Source: Candidatus Manganitrophaceae bacterium (GTDB taxonomy: Bacteria; Nitrospirota; Nitrospiria; SBBL01; JAADHI01). Taken from it: 64,000 bases of DNA. Positions within the stretch are counted from its first letter, which is position 1, and each line of letters begins with the position of its first letter. A program made the translations under genes and the position numbers. Below the pieces are notes generated by a model. The model did not search any database, was not told where the DNA came from, and saw only the letters and a program-made list of their open reading frames with translations. The stretch spans positions 1 to 64,000 of the forward strand of contig DUAG01000048.1 of assembly GCA_012960925.1 (NCBI GenBank), written 5' to 3'. Shown one piece after another: positions 24,935-33,185 of the stretch.

Positions 24935-26300
24935 AGGCAGGGGGCAAGGAAGAAAAGGGACAAAAATAGCCCTTATCTTTTTGCTGTGTTCTTTGTTCTC
25001 CTTTACGGGATGCCTGGGAGAGAGCAATACAGACCCGCCCACTCTCCCCCCCGGCGTGACAAACATTTCGAATAATCCAGGTGTTTCATCCTCTCCCTCT
25101 GCGGCGACCATCGGGAATACCCTCTACGTGGTCTGGGCCGAAGGAAATGATGCTGGGATTAACGAGATCTTTCTGGCCCGTTCTGATAACGGCGGCATCA
25201 GCTTTAAAACCTTTCAGGTCTCTAATACAGGTAATTTCTCAGGCAACCCGAAAATGGCCCTCTCCTATAATGGGACAAGTAACATCGTTCATGTGGTTTG
25301 GGAAGAATTTCTTCCTGCCAAGGCAGAAACCGACATCTTCTATGGACGAGCGGTAGAAGATGTTACGGGCAACCTCACCTTTGAATCTCCTAAAAACATC
25401 TCTATTTCAGACCCGATATGTGGACCATCAATAGAGTTCGGCCTCCCCTGTCCTTCGCAGGCTCCTACAATTACGACCTTTGAGGGTCATGTCTTTGTGG
25501 CTTGGGTGGAATCAACCTTTTATGTTCCGCCAGACCCTACCTTTCCGGGTTCGACATTTAAGCTCTTCAACTCCGACATCCTGATGGTCAGGTCATCCGA
25601 CCACGGAGTCAGTTTTCCAGATCCCAACCTGGCTTCACCAGAAATTCTCTCGCTCCCCAACACTGGTTTCGGTAATGAGCAATCCACTTCACAAAACCCG
25701 AGCCTTGCGGCCTCAAACGGCCATTTTTTTGTCGCGTGGGAAGACACACCACCGATTGATGGTACATTACCTAAGATCTTCTTCCGGAGTCTTGAGATTG
25801 CCTCGTTCGTATTTAACCCTTCTATCGCGAGTTCCGGGGTATCTCTCTCCAATGCTATTGTGAGCTCCAACTTGCCTGGGGTCGCAGGAGGAGGAGACAA
25901 TGTTTATGTCATTTGGGAAGGAACCGATGCGCAAGGAGGCGACTCAGAGATCTTTTTGAGACGGGCAGAAGGTGTGAATTTAGGCCCTCCCTTTTCTTTC
26001 ACGGCACCGATCAACATTTCCAACAATGCCGGACGTTCGAAAAAGGGGCGAATTGCCGTTTCGGGACTGGATATTTTTATCAGCTGGGAAGATACCTCCT
26101 CCGGTGTTCCGCTTGTCCTCCTCAGGGATTCTGTGGATGGAGGGGTAATATTTGGCGACACACAAACCCTCATCTCTTCCAGCAACACCATTGGTAATAC
26201 GGCCATCACCGCCTCCGGTAACACCCTTTTGACCTTCTGGGAAGATGCCCTTTTTGGAAACTTCGAAATCTTTTTTTTCCAGCCGGCAATCCTTTTGTAG
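24927..26300 (+). CDS. Putative propeller-type lipoprotein
   Basis: A 457-residue protein starting at ATG 24927, overlapping the aldehyde dehydrogenase end. The leader GTKIALIFLLCSLFSFTGCL has a lipobox-like cysteine. Repeats of the form NTLYVVWAEGNDAGINEIFL, HVFVAWVEST, HFFVAWEDT, NVYVIWEGTD and DIFISWEDT recur about every 60-70 residues, suggesting a six- or seven-bladed sialidase-like propeller. Surface-exposed or periplasmic role inferred. Function unknown. Confidence 0.7.
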   Translation: MSRGRGQGRKGTKIALIFLLCSLFSFTGCLGESNTDPPTLPPGVTNISNNPGVSSSPSAATIGNTLYVVWAEGNDAGINEIFLARSDNGGISFKTFQVSNTGNFSGNPKMALSYNGTSNIVHVVWEEFLPAKAETDIFYGRAVEDVTGNLTFESPKNISISDPICGPSIEFGLPCPSQAPTITTFEGHVFVAWVESTFYVPPDPTFPGSTFKLFNSDILMVRSSDHGVSFPDPNLASPEILSLPNTGFGNEQSTSQNPSLAASNGHFFVAWEDTPPIDGTLPKIFFRSLEIASFVFNPSIASSGVSLSNAIVSSNLPGVAGGGDNVYVIWEGTDAQGGDSEIFLRRAEGVNLGPPFSFTAPINISNNAGRSKKGRIAVSGLDIFISWEDTSSGVPLVLLRDSVDGGVIFGDTQTLISSSNTIGNTAITASGNTLLTFWEDALFGNFEIFFFQPAILL

Positions 26301-26355
26301 TCCTTTTCTGGATATCTTCCATGCCCCATTAGGTAATTATCTGGTAAAATTGAAA

Positions 26356-26497
26356 TGTAACGACTCATCACACCCCTCTTCCCCTCCAGGGTGGCGTTTC
26401 TGTGGTGCTCGAATCCTCACGTATAACCCATACGCTTCGGTTCTGCGCTCCTCGTGCCTTTCCCTGAAGCAAAATAGTGGCATGCTGAATCGTTACA
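26356..26497 (+). repeat. Family-B dispersed repeat, copy B3
   Basis: The best-preserved B copy: TGTAACGACTCA at one end and TGAATCGTTACA at the other, which are inverse complements at 11 of 12 positions. The interior has TCCTCACGTATA and CGGTTCTGCGCTCCTCG as in B1. It lies between the propeller lipoprotein and the antiporter gene. Confidence 0.78.
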
Positions 26498-26525
26498 TTA
26501 GGAATATCGACCTCTTGAGGCCCCT

Positions 26526-28274
26526 ATGCAAATGAACCTTCTGACGGGCATTGCCGTCAGCATTATCTTTGCGACCCTTTCCGCCCTCGTCGCGAAGCGA
26601 TTCAAGCAGCCGCTCATCCTCGGTTATATCGTCGGCGGCATTCTTCTTGGCCACAATATGGGCTTTGGTATCATCTCGGATGAAGGCAGTATTGAGATGA
26701 TCTCAGAGATCGGCCTGATCCTGCTGCTCTTCATTATCGGCCTCGAAATCAACGTAACCAAACTGGCCGCCGCGGGAAAGATGGTCGGCATCGCGGGAAC
26801 CGTCCAGTTTTTCGGCACAATCCTGCTCGGATTCGGCTTCTTTCACTACCTCGGCTTTTCCTCCGGGATGACAAAGTTCAACATCGGTTATCTGGCCCTG
26901 GCCCTCTCCCTCAGTTCTACGATGATCGTCGTCAAAATTCTTCATGACCAGCATGATATCGACTCTCACGCGGGGCGGGTAACGCTCGGCATTCTGATCT
27001 TTCAGGATATCTGGGCGATTATCTTTCTGACCATCCAGCCCAATCTCTTAAACCCTGAGATTATTGGCATTTTCAACTCTTTTCTCTCCGCGATGGGCCT
27101 TCTCTTCTCCTGTTTTCTGGTCAGCAAGCACATCCTTCCAAAACTCTATGCCTTCATTGCCAAGTCTCCCGAGTTGATGCTCATTACTTCGATTTCCTGG
27201 TGCTTCCTGGTCTCCGGAACCGCAAATGCCGTCGGTCTTTCCAAGGAAATGGGGGCCCTTGTTGCCGGACTTTCGATTGCCGCTTTTCCGTACAGCATAG
27301 ATGTTATTGCGAAAATCACCGGGATACGGGATTTTTTCATTACCCTGTTCTTTGTCTCACTCGGTTTAAAGGCCCCTTCGCTGACCCCCTACCTCGTCAT
27401 CGTTGCACTCTCCTTAACGGCCTTCGTTCTCGCAAGCCGTCTTCTTACCCTTCTGCCGGCACTCCTGGCCCTGAAGCTTGACCTGCGGACCGGACTTCTG
27501 ACTTCAATCAATCTTTCTCAAGTCAGTGAGTTTTCGATGGTCATCGTCACCCTCGGATTCTCCTACGGACATGTTAGCGAGGAGGTTGTCCAAATCATCA
27601 TCCTCAGCCTTGTCCTGAGTTCGATTCTGTCCACCTATCTCATCCTTGCAAAGGAACACCTGGTCAGTTGGGTTGTCTGGCAAGTCAAAGGCCTTTCCGG
27701 GCAGAATAAGGAAAAATCGACCCTTCCCATTGCAAAAAAGGAGAAGAAAGGGATTGTTCTTCTTGGATTTTTCAAAGAGGCGAGTCCTTTTCTGCATCGG
27801 ATCAACGAAGAAATGCCGAGCCTCAAGGATAGCCTGTTTGTGATCGATTTCAACCCTCAGACGCTGGCGCTGCTTAAAAAATACGAGGTTGATTGTGTTT
27901 ATGGAGACATCGCCCATCCGGAAACCTTAAGACATGCCGGGATCGAAGGGGCAAACCTAGTGATCTCAACGATATCAGACAGCTTTCTACAGGGGACCTC
28001 TAATCTGAGATTGCTGAAGCAGGTGAAGATGCTCTCACCCGAAAGCCGTGTCATTGTGACCTCGGACTCATTGCGCGGCGCGCAGACTCTTTATGATGCC
28101 GGAGCCGATTATGTTCTCCTCCCCCGCCTCCTCTATGCGAGACACATCTTCGATATTGTCCAGACCTACCTTGTGAATGGACTGGATGCCACGCGCGAAT
28201 CGCAGATTCAGGACATTTTTAAGGATCCGGTCTCGGAATACCGACCCGACACTGCTGTCCCCAAAATAAGTTGA
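26526..28274 (+). CDS. CPA2-family monovalent cation:proton antiporter with RCK domain
   Basis: A 582-residue KefB/YbaL-like transporter. About 12-13 membrane helices span the first 380 residues (LILGYIVGGILLGHNMGF, ILLLFIIGLEI, FQDIWAIIF, KEMGALVAGLSIAAFPYS, FFITLFFVSLGLKAP). A C-terminal TrkA-N/RCK domain follows (KGIVLLGFFKEASPFL, LFVIDFNPQTLALLKKYEVD, GDIAHPETLRHAGIEGANLV). It likely exchanges K+ or Na+ for H+. The RCK glycine motif is GFFKEA rather than the classic GxGxxG, so NAD binding may be altered. Function by family. Confidence 0.85.
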   Translation: MQMNLLTGIAVSIIFATLSALVAKRFKQPLILGYIVGGILLGHNMGFGIISDEGSIEMISEIGLILLLFIIGLEINVTKLAAAGKMVGIAGTVQFFGTILLGFGFFHYLGFSSGMTKFNIGYLALALSLSSTMIVVKILHDQHDIDSHAGRVTLGILIFQDIWAIIFLTIQPNLLNPEIIGIFNSFLSAMGLLFSCFLVSKHILPKLYAFIAKSPELMLITSISWCFLVSGTANAVGLSKEMGALVAGLSIAAFPYSIDVIAKITGIRDFFITLFFVSLGLKAPSLTPYLVIVALSLTAFVLASRLLTLLPALLALKLDLRTGLLTSINLSQVSEFSMVIVTLGFSYGHVSEEVVQIIILSLVLSSILSTYLILAKEHLVSWVVWQVKGLSGQNKEKSTLPIAKKEKKGIVLLGFFKEASPFLHRINEEMPSLKDSLFVIDFNPQTLALLKKYEVDCVYGDIAHPETLRHAGIEGANLVISTISDSFLQGTSNLRLLKQVKMLSPESRVIVTSDSLRGAQTLYDAGADYVLLPRLLYARHIFDIVQTYLVNGLDATRESQIQDIFKDPVSEYRPDTAVPKIS

Positions 28275-28317
28275 CACCAACCCGGGATTTCTATACGATG
28301 TATTATTTGCCCTGCAT

Positions 28318-28392
28318 AGGCGCGTAGCTCAGGGGGAGAGCGCTTGCTTGACACGCAAGAGGTCGGCGGTTCGAAACCGCCCGTGCCTACCA
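28318..28392 (+). tRNA. tRNA-Val (GAC anticodon)
   Basis: A complete cloverleaf. The acceptor AGGCGCG pairs with CGTGCCT, the D stem is GCTC/GAGC, and the anticodon arm CTTGC-TTGACAC-GCAAG places GAC at 34-36. The T arm GGCGG-TTCGAAA-CCGCC is followed by discriminator A and an encoded CCA end. GAC reads GUC/GUU valine codons. It lies between the antiporter gene and thrS. Confidence 0.95.
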
Positions 28393-28446
28393 TGACGCCA
28401 TCAGAAGCGTTGCTCTACGAACGCACACGATGTACAGACGGACTCA

Positions 28447-28479
28447 AGGCATCAGGCGGGACGAGATGATGCCTTTTTT
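28447..28479 (+). terminator. Rho-independent terminator after tRNA-Val
   Basis: AGGCATCA (28447-28454), a 12-base loop, TGATGCCT (28467-28474), then a run of T. It separates the tRNA from the thrS transcript. Confidence 0.75.
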
Positions 28480-28522
28480 ATGTCTCATTCTCCATATGGA
28501 TTAGAGACAACGGGAATAGCCT

Positions 28523-30436
28523 ATGGCAGAAGTTACCCTTAAATTTAAATCCCATAAAGCGCTTACGGTTGAAAAAGGGATTCCCTTCTTTAAGATCGTC
28601 AAAGCGCTTGAAAAGACAAAAGATGTCGTCGGTGTCTGTGTCAATGGCGAACCCAGAGACCTTTCCGCAAGAGTTGAGGGGGATGCAGAGATTGAACTTC
28701 TGACTTTTGACGCCCCGGAAGGGGAAGAAATTTACCGGCACAGTTCTTCGCATTTAATGGCCCAGGCAGTGAAAGAGGTCTTCCCTTCGGCACAAATGGC
28801 AATTGGTCCGCCGATTAAGGATGGTTTTTATTACGATTTTGATTTTGAGCGGCCCTTTACTCCCGAAGATCTCAAAAAAATAGAGAAAAAAATGAAGGAG
28901 ATTGTCAAACGTAACCTTCCCATCTCCCGGATGGAGTTGACCAAGGAGGTGGCGATCCAGTTGTTTCGTGAACGGCAGGAACCCTACAAGGTGGAATTGA
29001 TTGAAGAGCTGGAAGATGTCCAGATCTCGGCCTATCAGCAGGGAGATTTTATTGATCTCTGCACCGGCCCTCATCTTCCCTCCACCGGAAAAATCAAGGC
29101 GATCAAGCTACTCTCCAGCGCGGGCGCTTACTGGCGCGGGAGCGAAAAAAACAAGATGCTGCAGCGAATCTACGGAACCTCCTTTTCCAGAAGGGAAGAC
29201 CTCGATGCCCATCTTAAAAACCTGGAAGAAATCAAGAAGCGAGACCATCGGCGGCTCGGGAAGGAGTTGGACCTCTTCTCGATCACGGACGAGATTGGCG
29301 CCGGGCTGGTTCTCTGGCATCCGAAAGGAGCCATCATTCGGAAGACCCTGGAGGATTTCTGGCGGGATGCCCATTTGAAGGCCGGATACGACCTCGTTTT
29401 TACCCCCCATATGGCAAAGCTGGATCTCTGGAAGCAGAGCGGCCACCTTGAGTTCTATAAAGAGAACATGTACGCGCCGATGAAGGTGGACAATATCCCG
29501 TACGAAATCAAGCCGATGAACTGCCCTTTTCACATCCTGATTTATAAATCACGTCTTCGAAGTTACCGGGATCTCCCTTTCCGTTGGGCGGAGTTGGGAA
29601 CCGTCTACCGCTACGAACGCTCCGGTGTGCTGCACGGACTGATGCGGGTTCGGGGCTTTACCCAGGATGATGCCCATCTCTTCTGCCGTCCCGACCAGAT
29701 CGAGGCGGAGATCCTGAAGGTGCTTGATTTCACGACCTTTGTCCTGGGAACCTTCGGTTTTAAAGAATATGAGATCTACCTTTCCACGCGGCCCGATAAA
29801 TATGTCGGAACCCTCGACCGTTGGGAGCAGGCGACCACGGCTTTGGAAGGGGCCTTGAAGCAGAAGGGACTTCCTTATGAGATTGATCCGGGCGAAGGGG
29901 TCTTCTACGGACCCAAGATTGATATGAAGATCAAAGATGCCCTGGGGCGCTCCTGGCAATGCACGACGATACAGGTGGACTTCAATCTCCCGGACCGTTT
30001 CAAGATGTCCTATCGTGGCGAGGATGGCCAGGCGCATCAGCCTATTATGATCCACCGGGCCTTGATGGGGTCGATCGAGCGCTTCTTTGGTGTCCTGATC
30101 GAACATTACGCCGGGGCCTTTCCGCTCTGGCTTGCTCCGGTTCAGGCTAAGGTCATTCCGATTACAGAACGCCAGAAGGAATATGCCGAGGCGATCAAGG
30201 CCCGGCTTCATGAGGCTGGCATTCGGGTCGAGGTTGATCAGCGAAATGAAAAAATGGGACTGAAGATCCGGGAGGCCCAACTGATGAAGATCCCGTATAT
30301 GCTGGTGGTGGGAGACCGGGAGGCAGAAGATCAGACACTTTCCGTCCGGAACCGGCGTGGCGAAAACAGTCTGATGGAGATCGATGCCTTCCTCAATCAA
30401 CTCCAGGGGGAGATTGAGGCGCAGAAGATCCAATAG
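28523..30436 (+). CDS. thrS: Threonyl-tRNA synthetase
   Basis: A 637-residue class II synthetase. Order: N-terminal TGS domain; editing domain (HSSSHLMAQAVKEVF and CTGPHLPSTG); catalytic core with zinc-site Cys in MNCPFHILIY and motif 2 RYERSGVLHGLMRVRGF; anticodon-binding domain (VIPITERQKEYAEAIKARL). It charges tRNA-Thr and hydrolyses Ser-tRNA-Thr. First gene of the conserved thrS-infC-rpmI-rplT order. No T-box is visible upstream. Confidence 0.97.
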   Translation: MAEVTLKFKSHKALTVEKGIPFFKIVKALEKTKDVVGVCVNGEPRDLSARVEGDAEIELLTFDAPEGEEIYRHSSSHLMAQAVKEVFPSAQMAIGPPIKDGFYYDFDFERPFTPEDLKKIEKKMKEIVKRNLPISRMELTKEVAIQLFRERQEPYKVELIEELEDVQISAYQQGDFIDLCTGPHLPSTGKIKAIKLLSSAGAYWRGSEKNKMLQRIYGTSFSRREDLDAHLKNLEEIKKRDHRRLGKELDLFSITDEIGAGLVLWHPKGAIIRKTLEDFWRDAHLKAGYDLVFTPHMAKLDLWKQSGHLEFYKENMYAPMKVDNIPYEIKPMNCPFHILIYKSRLRSYRDLPFRWAELGTVYRYERSGVLHGLMRVRGFTQDDAHLFCRPDQIEAEILKVLDFTTFVLGTFGFKEYEIYLSTRPDKYVGTLDRWEQATTALEGALKQKGLPYEIDPGEGVFYGPKIDMKIKDALGRSWQCTTIQVDFNLPDRFKMSYRGEDGQAHQPIMIHRALMGSIERFFGVLIEHYAGAFPLWLAPVQAKVIPITERQKEYAEAIKARLHEAGIRVEVDQRNEKMGLKIREAQLMKIPYMLVVGDREAEDQTLSVRNRRGENSLMEIDAFLNQLQGEIEAQKIQ

Positions 30437-30504
30437 GAAATTTTGGGACTTGATCAGAGAGGAGAAATATTCTATATTGATGGAATTGATGAAGGAGGTC
30501 TTTT

Positions 30505-31023
30505 ATCGCTTCTAGGTTAAAGGTAAACAAGCAGATCCGGGTAACGGAAGTCATGGTGATTGCGGCCGATGGAGAGCAGTTGGGCTCCATGACGGTTCTG
30601 GAGGGTATTGCCAAAGCGGAGGAGTCTGGTTTTGACTTGGTAGAGGTCGCGCCCACCTCCCGTCCTCCAGTTTGCCGGATAATGGATTATGGGAAATACA
30701 AGTATGAACAGAGCCGGAAAGACCGTGCGGTAAAATCCCACCAGAAGGGGGGACATCTCAAGGAAGTGAAGTTCAGGCTCTTTACAGGGGAGCATGACCT
30801 CGACTTTAAGGTGAAGCACGCGCAGGATTTCCTGGAAGAGAGAAACAAGGTGAAGGTGACGCTCATGTTCCGCGGAAGGGAAATGCCTTACCGGGAAAAG
30901 GGCTGGGCCATCATGACAAAGATACAGGAAAAACTTCAAGACGTGGGACAGCCCGAATACCCGCCCAAGCTGGAGGGTCGGAACATGGTGATGATCCTGG
31001 CCCCGAAATCAACAAAGGAGTAA
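30505..31023 (+). CDS. infC: Translation initiation factor IF-3, ATC start
   Basis: A 172-residue IF-3 when read from ATC at 30505 ([20 protein letters not shown], then [20 protein letters not shown]). AGGAGGT lies five bases upstream at 30493-30499, so the rare start is well placed. Starting at the ATG 30553 would lose the conserved N-terminal VNKQIRV segment. Later marks are [20 protein letters not shown] and [21 protein letters not shown]-3 discriminates against non-standard starts, and the AUU/AUC/AUA start of infC is the known basis of its autoregulation in many bacteria. Followed after 2 nt by rpmI. Confidence 0.93.
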   Translation: MASRLKVNKQIRVTEVMVIAADGEQLGSMTVLEGIAKAEESGFDLVEVAPTSRPPVCRIMDYGKYKYEQSRKDRAVKSHQKGGHLKEVKFRLFTGEHDLDFKVKHAQDFLEERNKVKVTLMFRGREMPYREKGWAIMTKIQEKLQDVGQPEYPPKLEGRNMVMILAPKSTKE

Positions 31024-31025
31024 GA

Positions 31026-31226
31026 ATGAAGAATAAAATTAAGACGCATCGGGGCGCGGCGAAACGATTTAAGATATCCGGAACCGGGAAAGTCATGCGC
31101 AAGCAGGCGGGGACGCAACATTTACTCGTCCACAAGAGCGGGAAACGGAGGCGGAATCTTCGCGGGGCGGTCCTGGTGTCCAAGGGTGAAGCAAAAACAA
31201 TTAAAAGACTTCTTCCGAACGGGTAA
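31026..31226 (+). CDS. rpmI: 50S ribosomal protein bL35
   Basis: A 66-residue ribosomal protein with [20 protein letters not shown] and [16 protein letters not shown], matching bL35 in length and motifs. It lies between infC (2 nt) and rplT (55 nt). In many bacteria L20 binding near this junction represses rpmI and rplT; a dedicated site cannot be assigned here. Confidence 0.96.
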   Translation: MKNKIKTHRGAAKRFKISGTGKVMRKQAGTQHLLVHKSGKRRRNLRGAVLVSKGEAKTIKRLLPNG

Positions 31227-31281
31227 AGTAAGAAGTAAGCCACACGGCAATTGTTATCGGTAATTTTTAAGGAGAAGTAGA

Positions 31282-31641
31282 ATGCCAAGAGCAAAAGGAG
31301 GCCCCAAAACCCGGCATCGGCGGAACGACCGCCTCAAGATGGCCAAGGGATATTTCGGGGGGAAAAGCAAACTTTATCGGTCCGCGACTGAGGCGGTTGA
31401 CAAATCGCTCCTCTATGCCTATCGGGATCGTAGGACCAAAAAACGGAACTTCAGGCGGTTGTGGATTGCAAGAATCAACGCGGCCGCACGAAGCCACGGT
31501 ATGACCTACAGTCGCTTCATTGAAGCACTGAAAAAGGCCGGAATTTCGCTCAACCGAAAGGTTTTGGCTGAAATCGCTGCAGGCGATGCCGCCACCTTCA
31601 CGCAAATCATCGAATCGGTTCAGGCAAAGGCGAAGGCGTAA
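31282..31641 (+). CDS. rplT: 50S ribosomal protein bL20
   Basis: A 119-residue protein ([20 protein letters not shown], then [20 protein letters not shown]), typical bL20. AAGGAG precedes the start. Binds 23S rRNA early in assembly and is the regulator of this operon in other bacteria. Last gene before a strong terminator. Confidence 0.97.
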   Translation: MPRAKGGPKTRHRRNDRLKMAKGYFGGKSKLYRSATEAVDKSLLYAYRDRRTKKRNFRRLWIARINAAARSHGMTYSRFIEALKKAGISLNRKVLAEIAAGDAATFTQIIESVQAKAKA

Positions 31642-31749
31642 AAAGATAAACCTGGCCTTCGTCAAAGGCGTCCTCAGGCAGACGATGGCACACCCACACT
31701 CTAGATCTTCCGACAGGTTCCTAGATTGCTGAAGTGCTAAGAGCAAAAT

Positions 31750-31790
31750 AAGGCGGTTTTACCCCCTCCCCGGGAAAAAACCGCCTTTTA
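31750..31790 (+). terminator. Rho-independent terminator of thrS-infC-rpmI-rplT
   Basis: AAGGCGGTTTT (31750-31760), a 16-base loop, AAAACCGCCTT (31777-31787) and TT. An 11-bp perfect stem with an A/T-rich base, well placed after rplT. Confidence 0.85.
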
Positions 31791-31843
31791 AGTGTCCTTC
31801 TTACCCTGCCTTAAAAAGACCTACAAAACAGGAGTATAGATTT

Positions 31844-33100
31844 ATGGACTTATTGAGCATTATTGCACTTCTGGTGACAATGTCTGCGCTCTTTAGCTAC
31901 ATCAACTACCGATTCTTAAAGCTCCCGATGTCCATCGGGGTGATGATACTTGCCCTGTGTCTGTCCTTTGGTCTTATCCTCACGGAAGCGTTTATCCCTG
32001 GGATAGAAGAGAATGCCAGAACCCTCCTGGGGAATATTGATTTCGAGAAATTCCTGATGCGGGGGATGTTGGGTTATCTCCTTTTTGCCGGGGCGCTGCA
32101 TGTCAATATTAATGACCTTCGGGAACAAAAGTGGATCATCTCAAGCCTCGCAAGTTTCGGGGTCATCGCCTCGACCTTGATTGTCGGATTTTTCACCTCT
32201 TTTGTTTTTGACCTTCTTGATCAGGATGTCCCGTTTATCTATTGCCTCCTGTTTGGTTCCCTTATTTCTCCCACCGACCCGATTGCAGTACTCAGTATTT
32301 TGAAGGCAGCCAAGGCCCCCAAAGGCCTGGAAACAAAGATTGCGGGAGAGTCTCTTTTTAACGACGGTATTGGGGTTGTGGTTTTCACGGTTCTCCTCGG
32401 ACTGATTGACGGCAATCATACGCTCGATCCTGGGCATGTGATTCTGTTCCTGCTTGAAGAGGCCTTGGGCGGCGCTGTTCTCGGAGGCCTGCTCGGTTGG
32501 ATTGCCTACAAGATGTTGAAGTCGGTTGATCATTATCATGTCGAAATTCTTATCACCCTGGCGCTGGTGATGGGGGGATATGAGCTGGCCGCCGCCCTCC
32601 ATACCTCTCCTGCGATTACGGTGGTTGTGGCCGGACTGCTCATCGGGAACCGGGGGCGTCTCCTTGCCATGTCCGATAAAACGCGGGAACGTCTCGATAC
32701 CTTCTGGGAATTGGTCGATGAAATACTGAATGCCTCACTTTTTGTCCTGCTCGGTCTGGAGATATTGGTTTTGAACTTTACATTAGGATATTTTGTAGCG
32801 GGATTAATCATGATCCCGCTCGTCCTCCTTTCCCGATTTGTGACCGTGAGCATTCCGATTTTTGCTCTGAGGACCTTCAGGACCTTCTCCCCGGGTGTGA
32901 TAAAGATACTGACCTGGGGAGGATTACGGGGCGGCATTTCTGTGGCATTGGCGCTCTCTCTGCCTTCAGGTCCATCACGCGACGTCATCCTGGTCATGAC
33001 CTATGCGGTGGTCATCTTCTCCATCATCGTGCAAGGGCTGACGATCAAGAAACTCCTCCCTAAAGAAGAACCACGTATACAAAAGGCTCAGGACATTTGA
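31844..33100 (+). CDS. CPA1-family Na+/H+ antiporter
   Basis: A 418-residue, 12-helix membrane protein. SLISPTDPIAVLSILKAAKA, AGESLFNDGIGVVVF (the ND pair that forms the ion path in NhaP-type exchangers) and GLRGGISVALALSLP identify a CPA1 sodium/proton antiporter. It has no large C-terminal regulatory domain. It follows the rplT terminator and precedes the lipid-repair fusion gene. A second antiporter (CPA2 type) lies 4 kb upstream. Confidence 0.9.
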   Translation: MDLLSIIALLVTMSALFSYINYRFLKLPMSIGVMILALCLSFGLILTEAFIPGIEENARTLLGNIDFEKFLMRGMLGYLLFAGALHVNINDLREQKWIISSLASFGVIASTLIVGFFTSFVFDLLDQDVPFIYCLLFGSLISPTDPIAVLSILKAAKAPKGLETKIAGESLFNDGIGVVVFTVLLGLIDGNHTLDPGHVILFLLEEALGGAVLGGLLGWIAYKMLKSVDHYHVEILITLALVMGGYELAAALHTSPAITVVVAGLLIGNRGRLLAMSDKTRERLDTFWELVDEILNASLFVLLGLEILVLNFTLGYFVAGLIMIPLVLLSRFVTVSIPIFALRTFRTFSPGVIKILTWGGLRGGISVALALSLPSGPSRDVILVMTYAVVIFSIIVQGLTIKKLLPKEEPRIQKAQDI

Positions 33101-33185
33101 GATCCAATATTATATAATTCGCTCTGGAGAATCAGTATTCTGAGGGTTCCCCGTTGATATATGCCGTACTTGGAGGCAAGTCAGC

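Noticed and set aside
28393-28522. T-box or leader attenuator ahead of thrS
   Set aside because: Only the tRNA terminator is found; no specifier hairpin or T-box sequence is visible.
29549-30433. Long frame antisense to thrS
   Set aside because: It lies wholly within the complement of a certain gene and has no recognisable domain or ribosome site.
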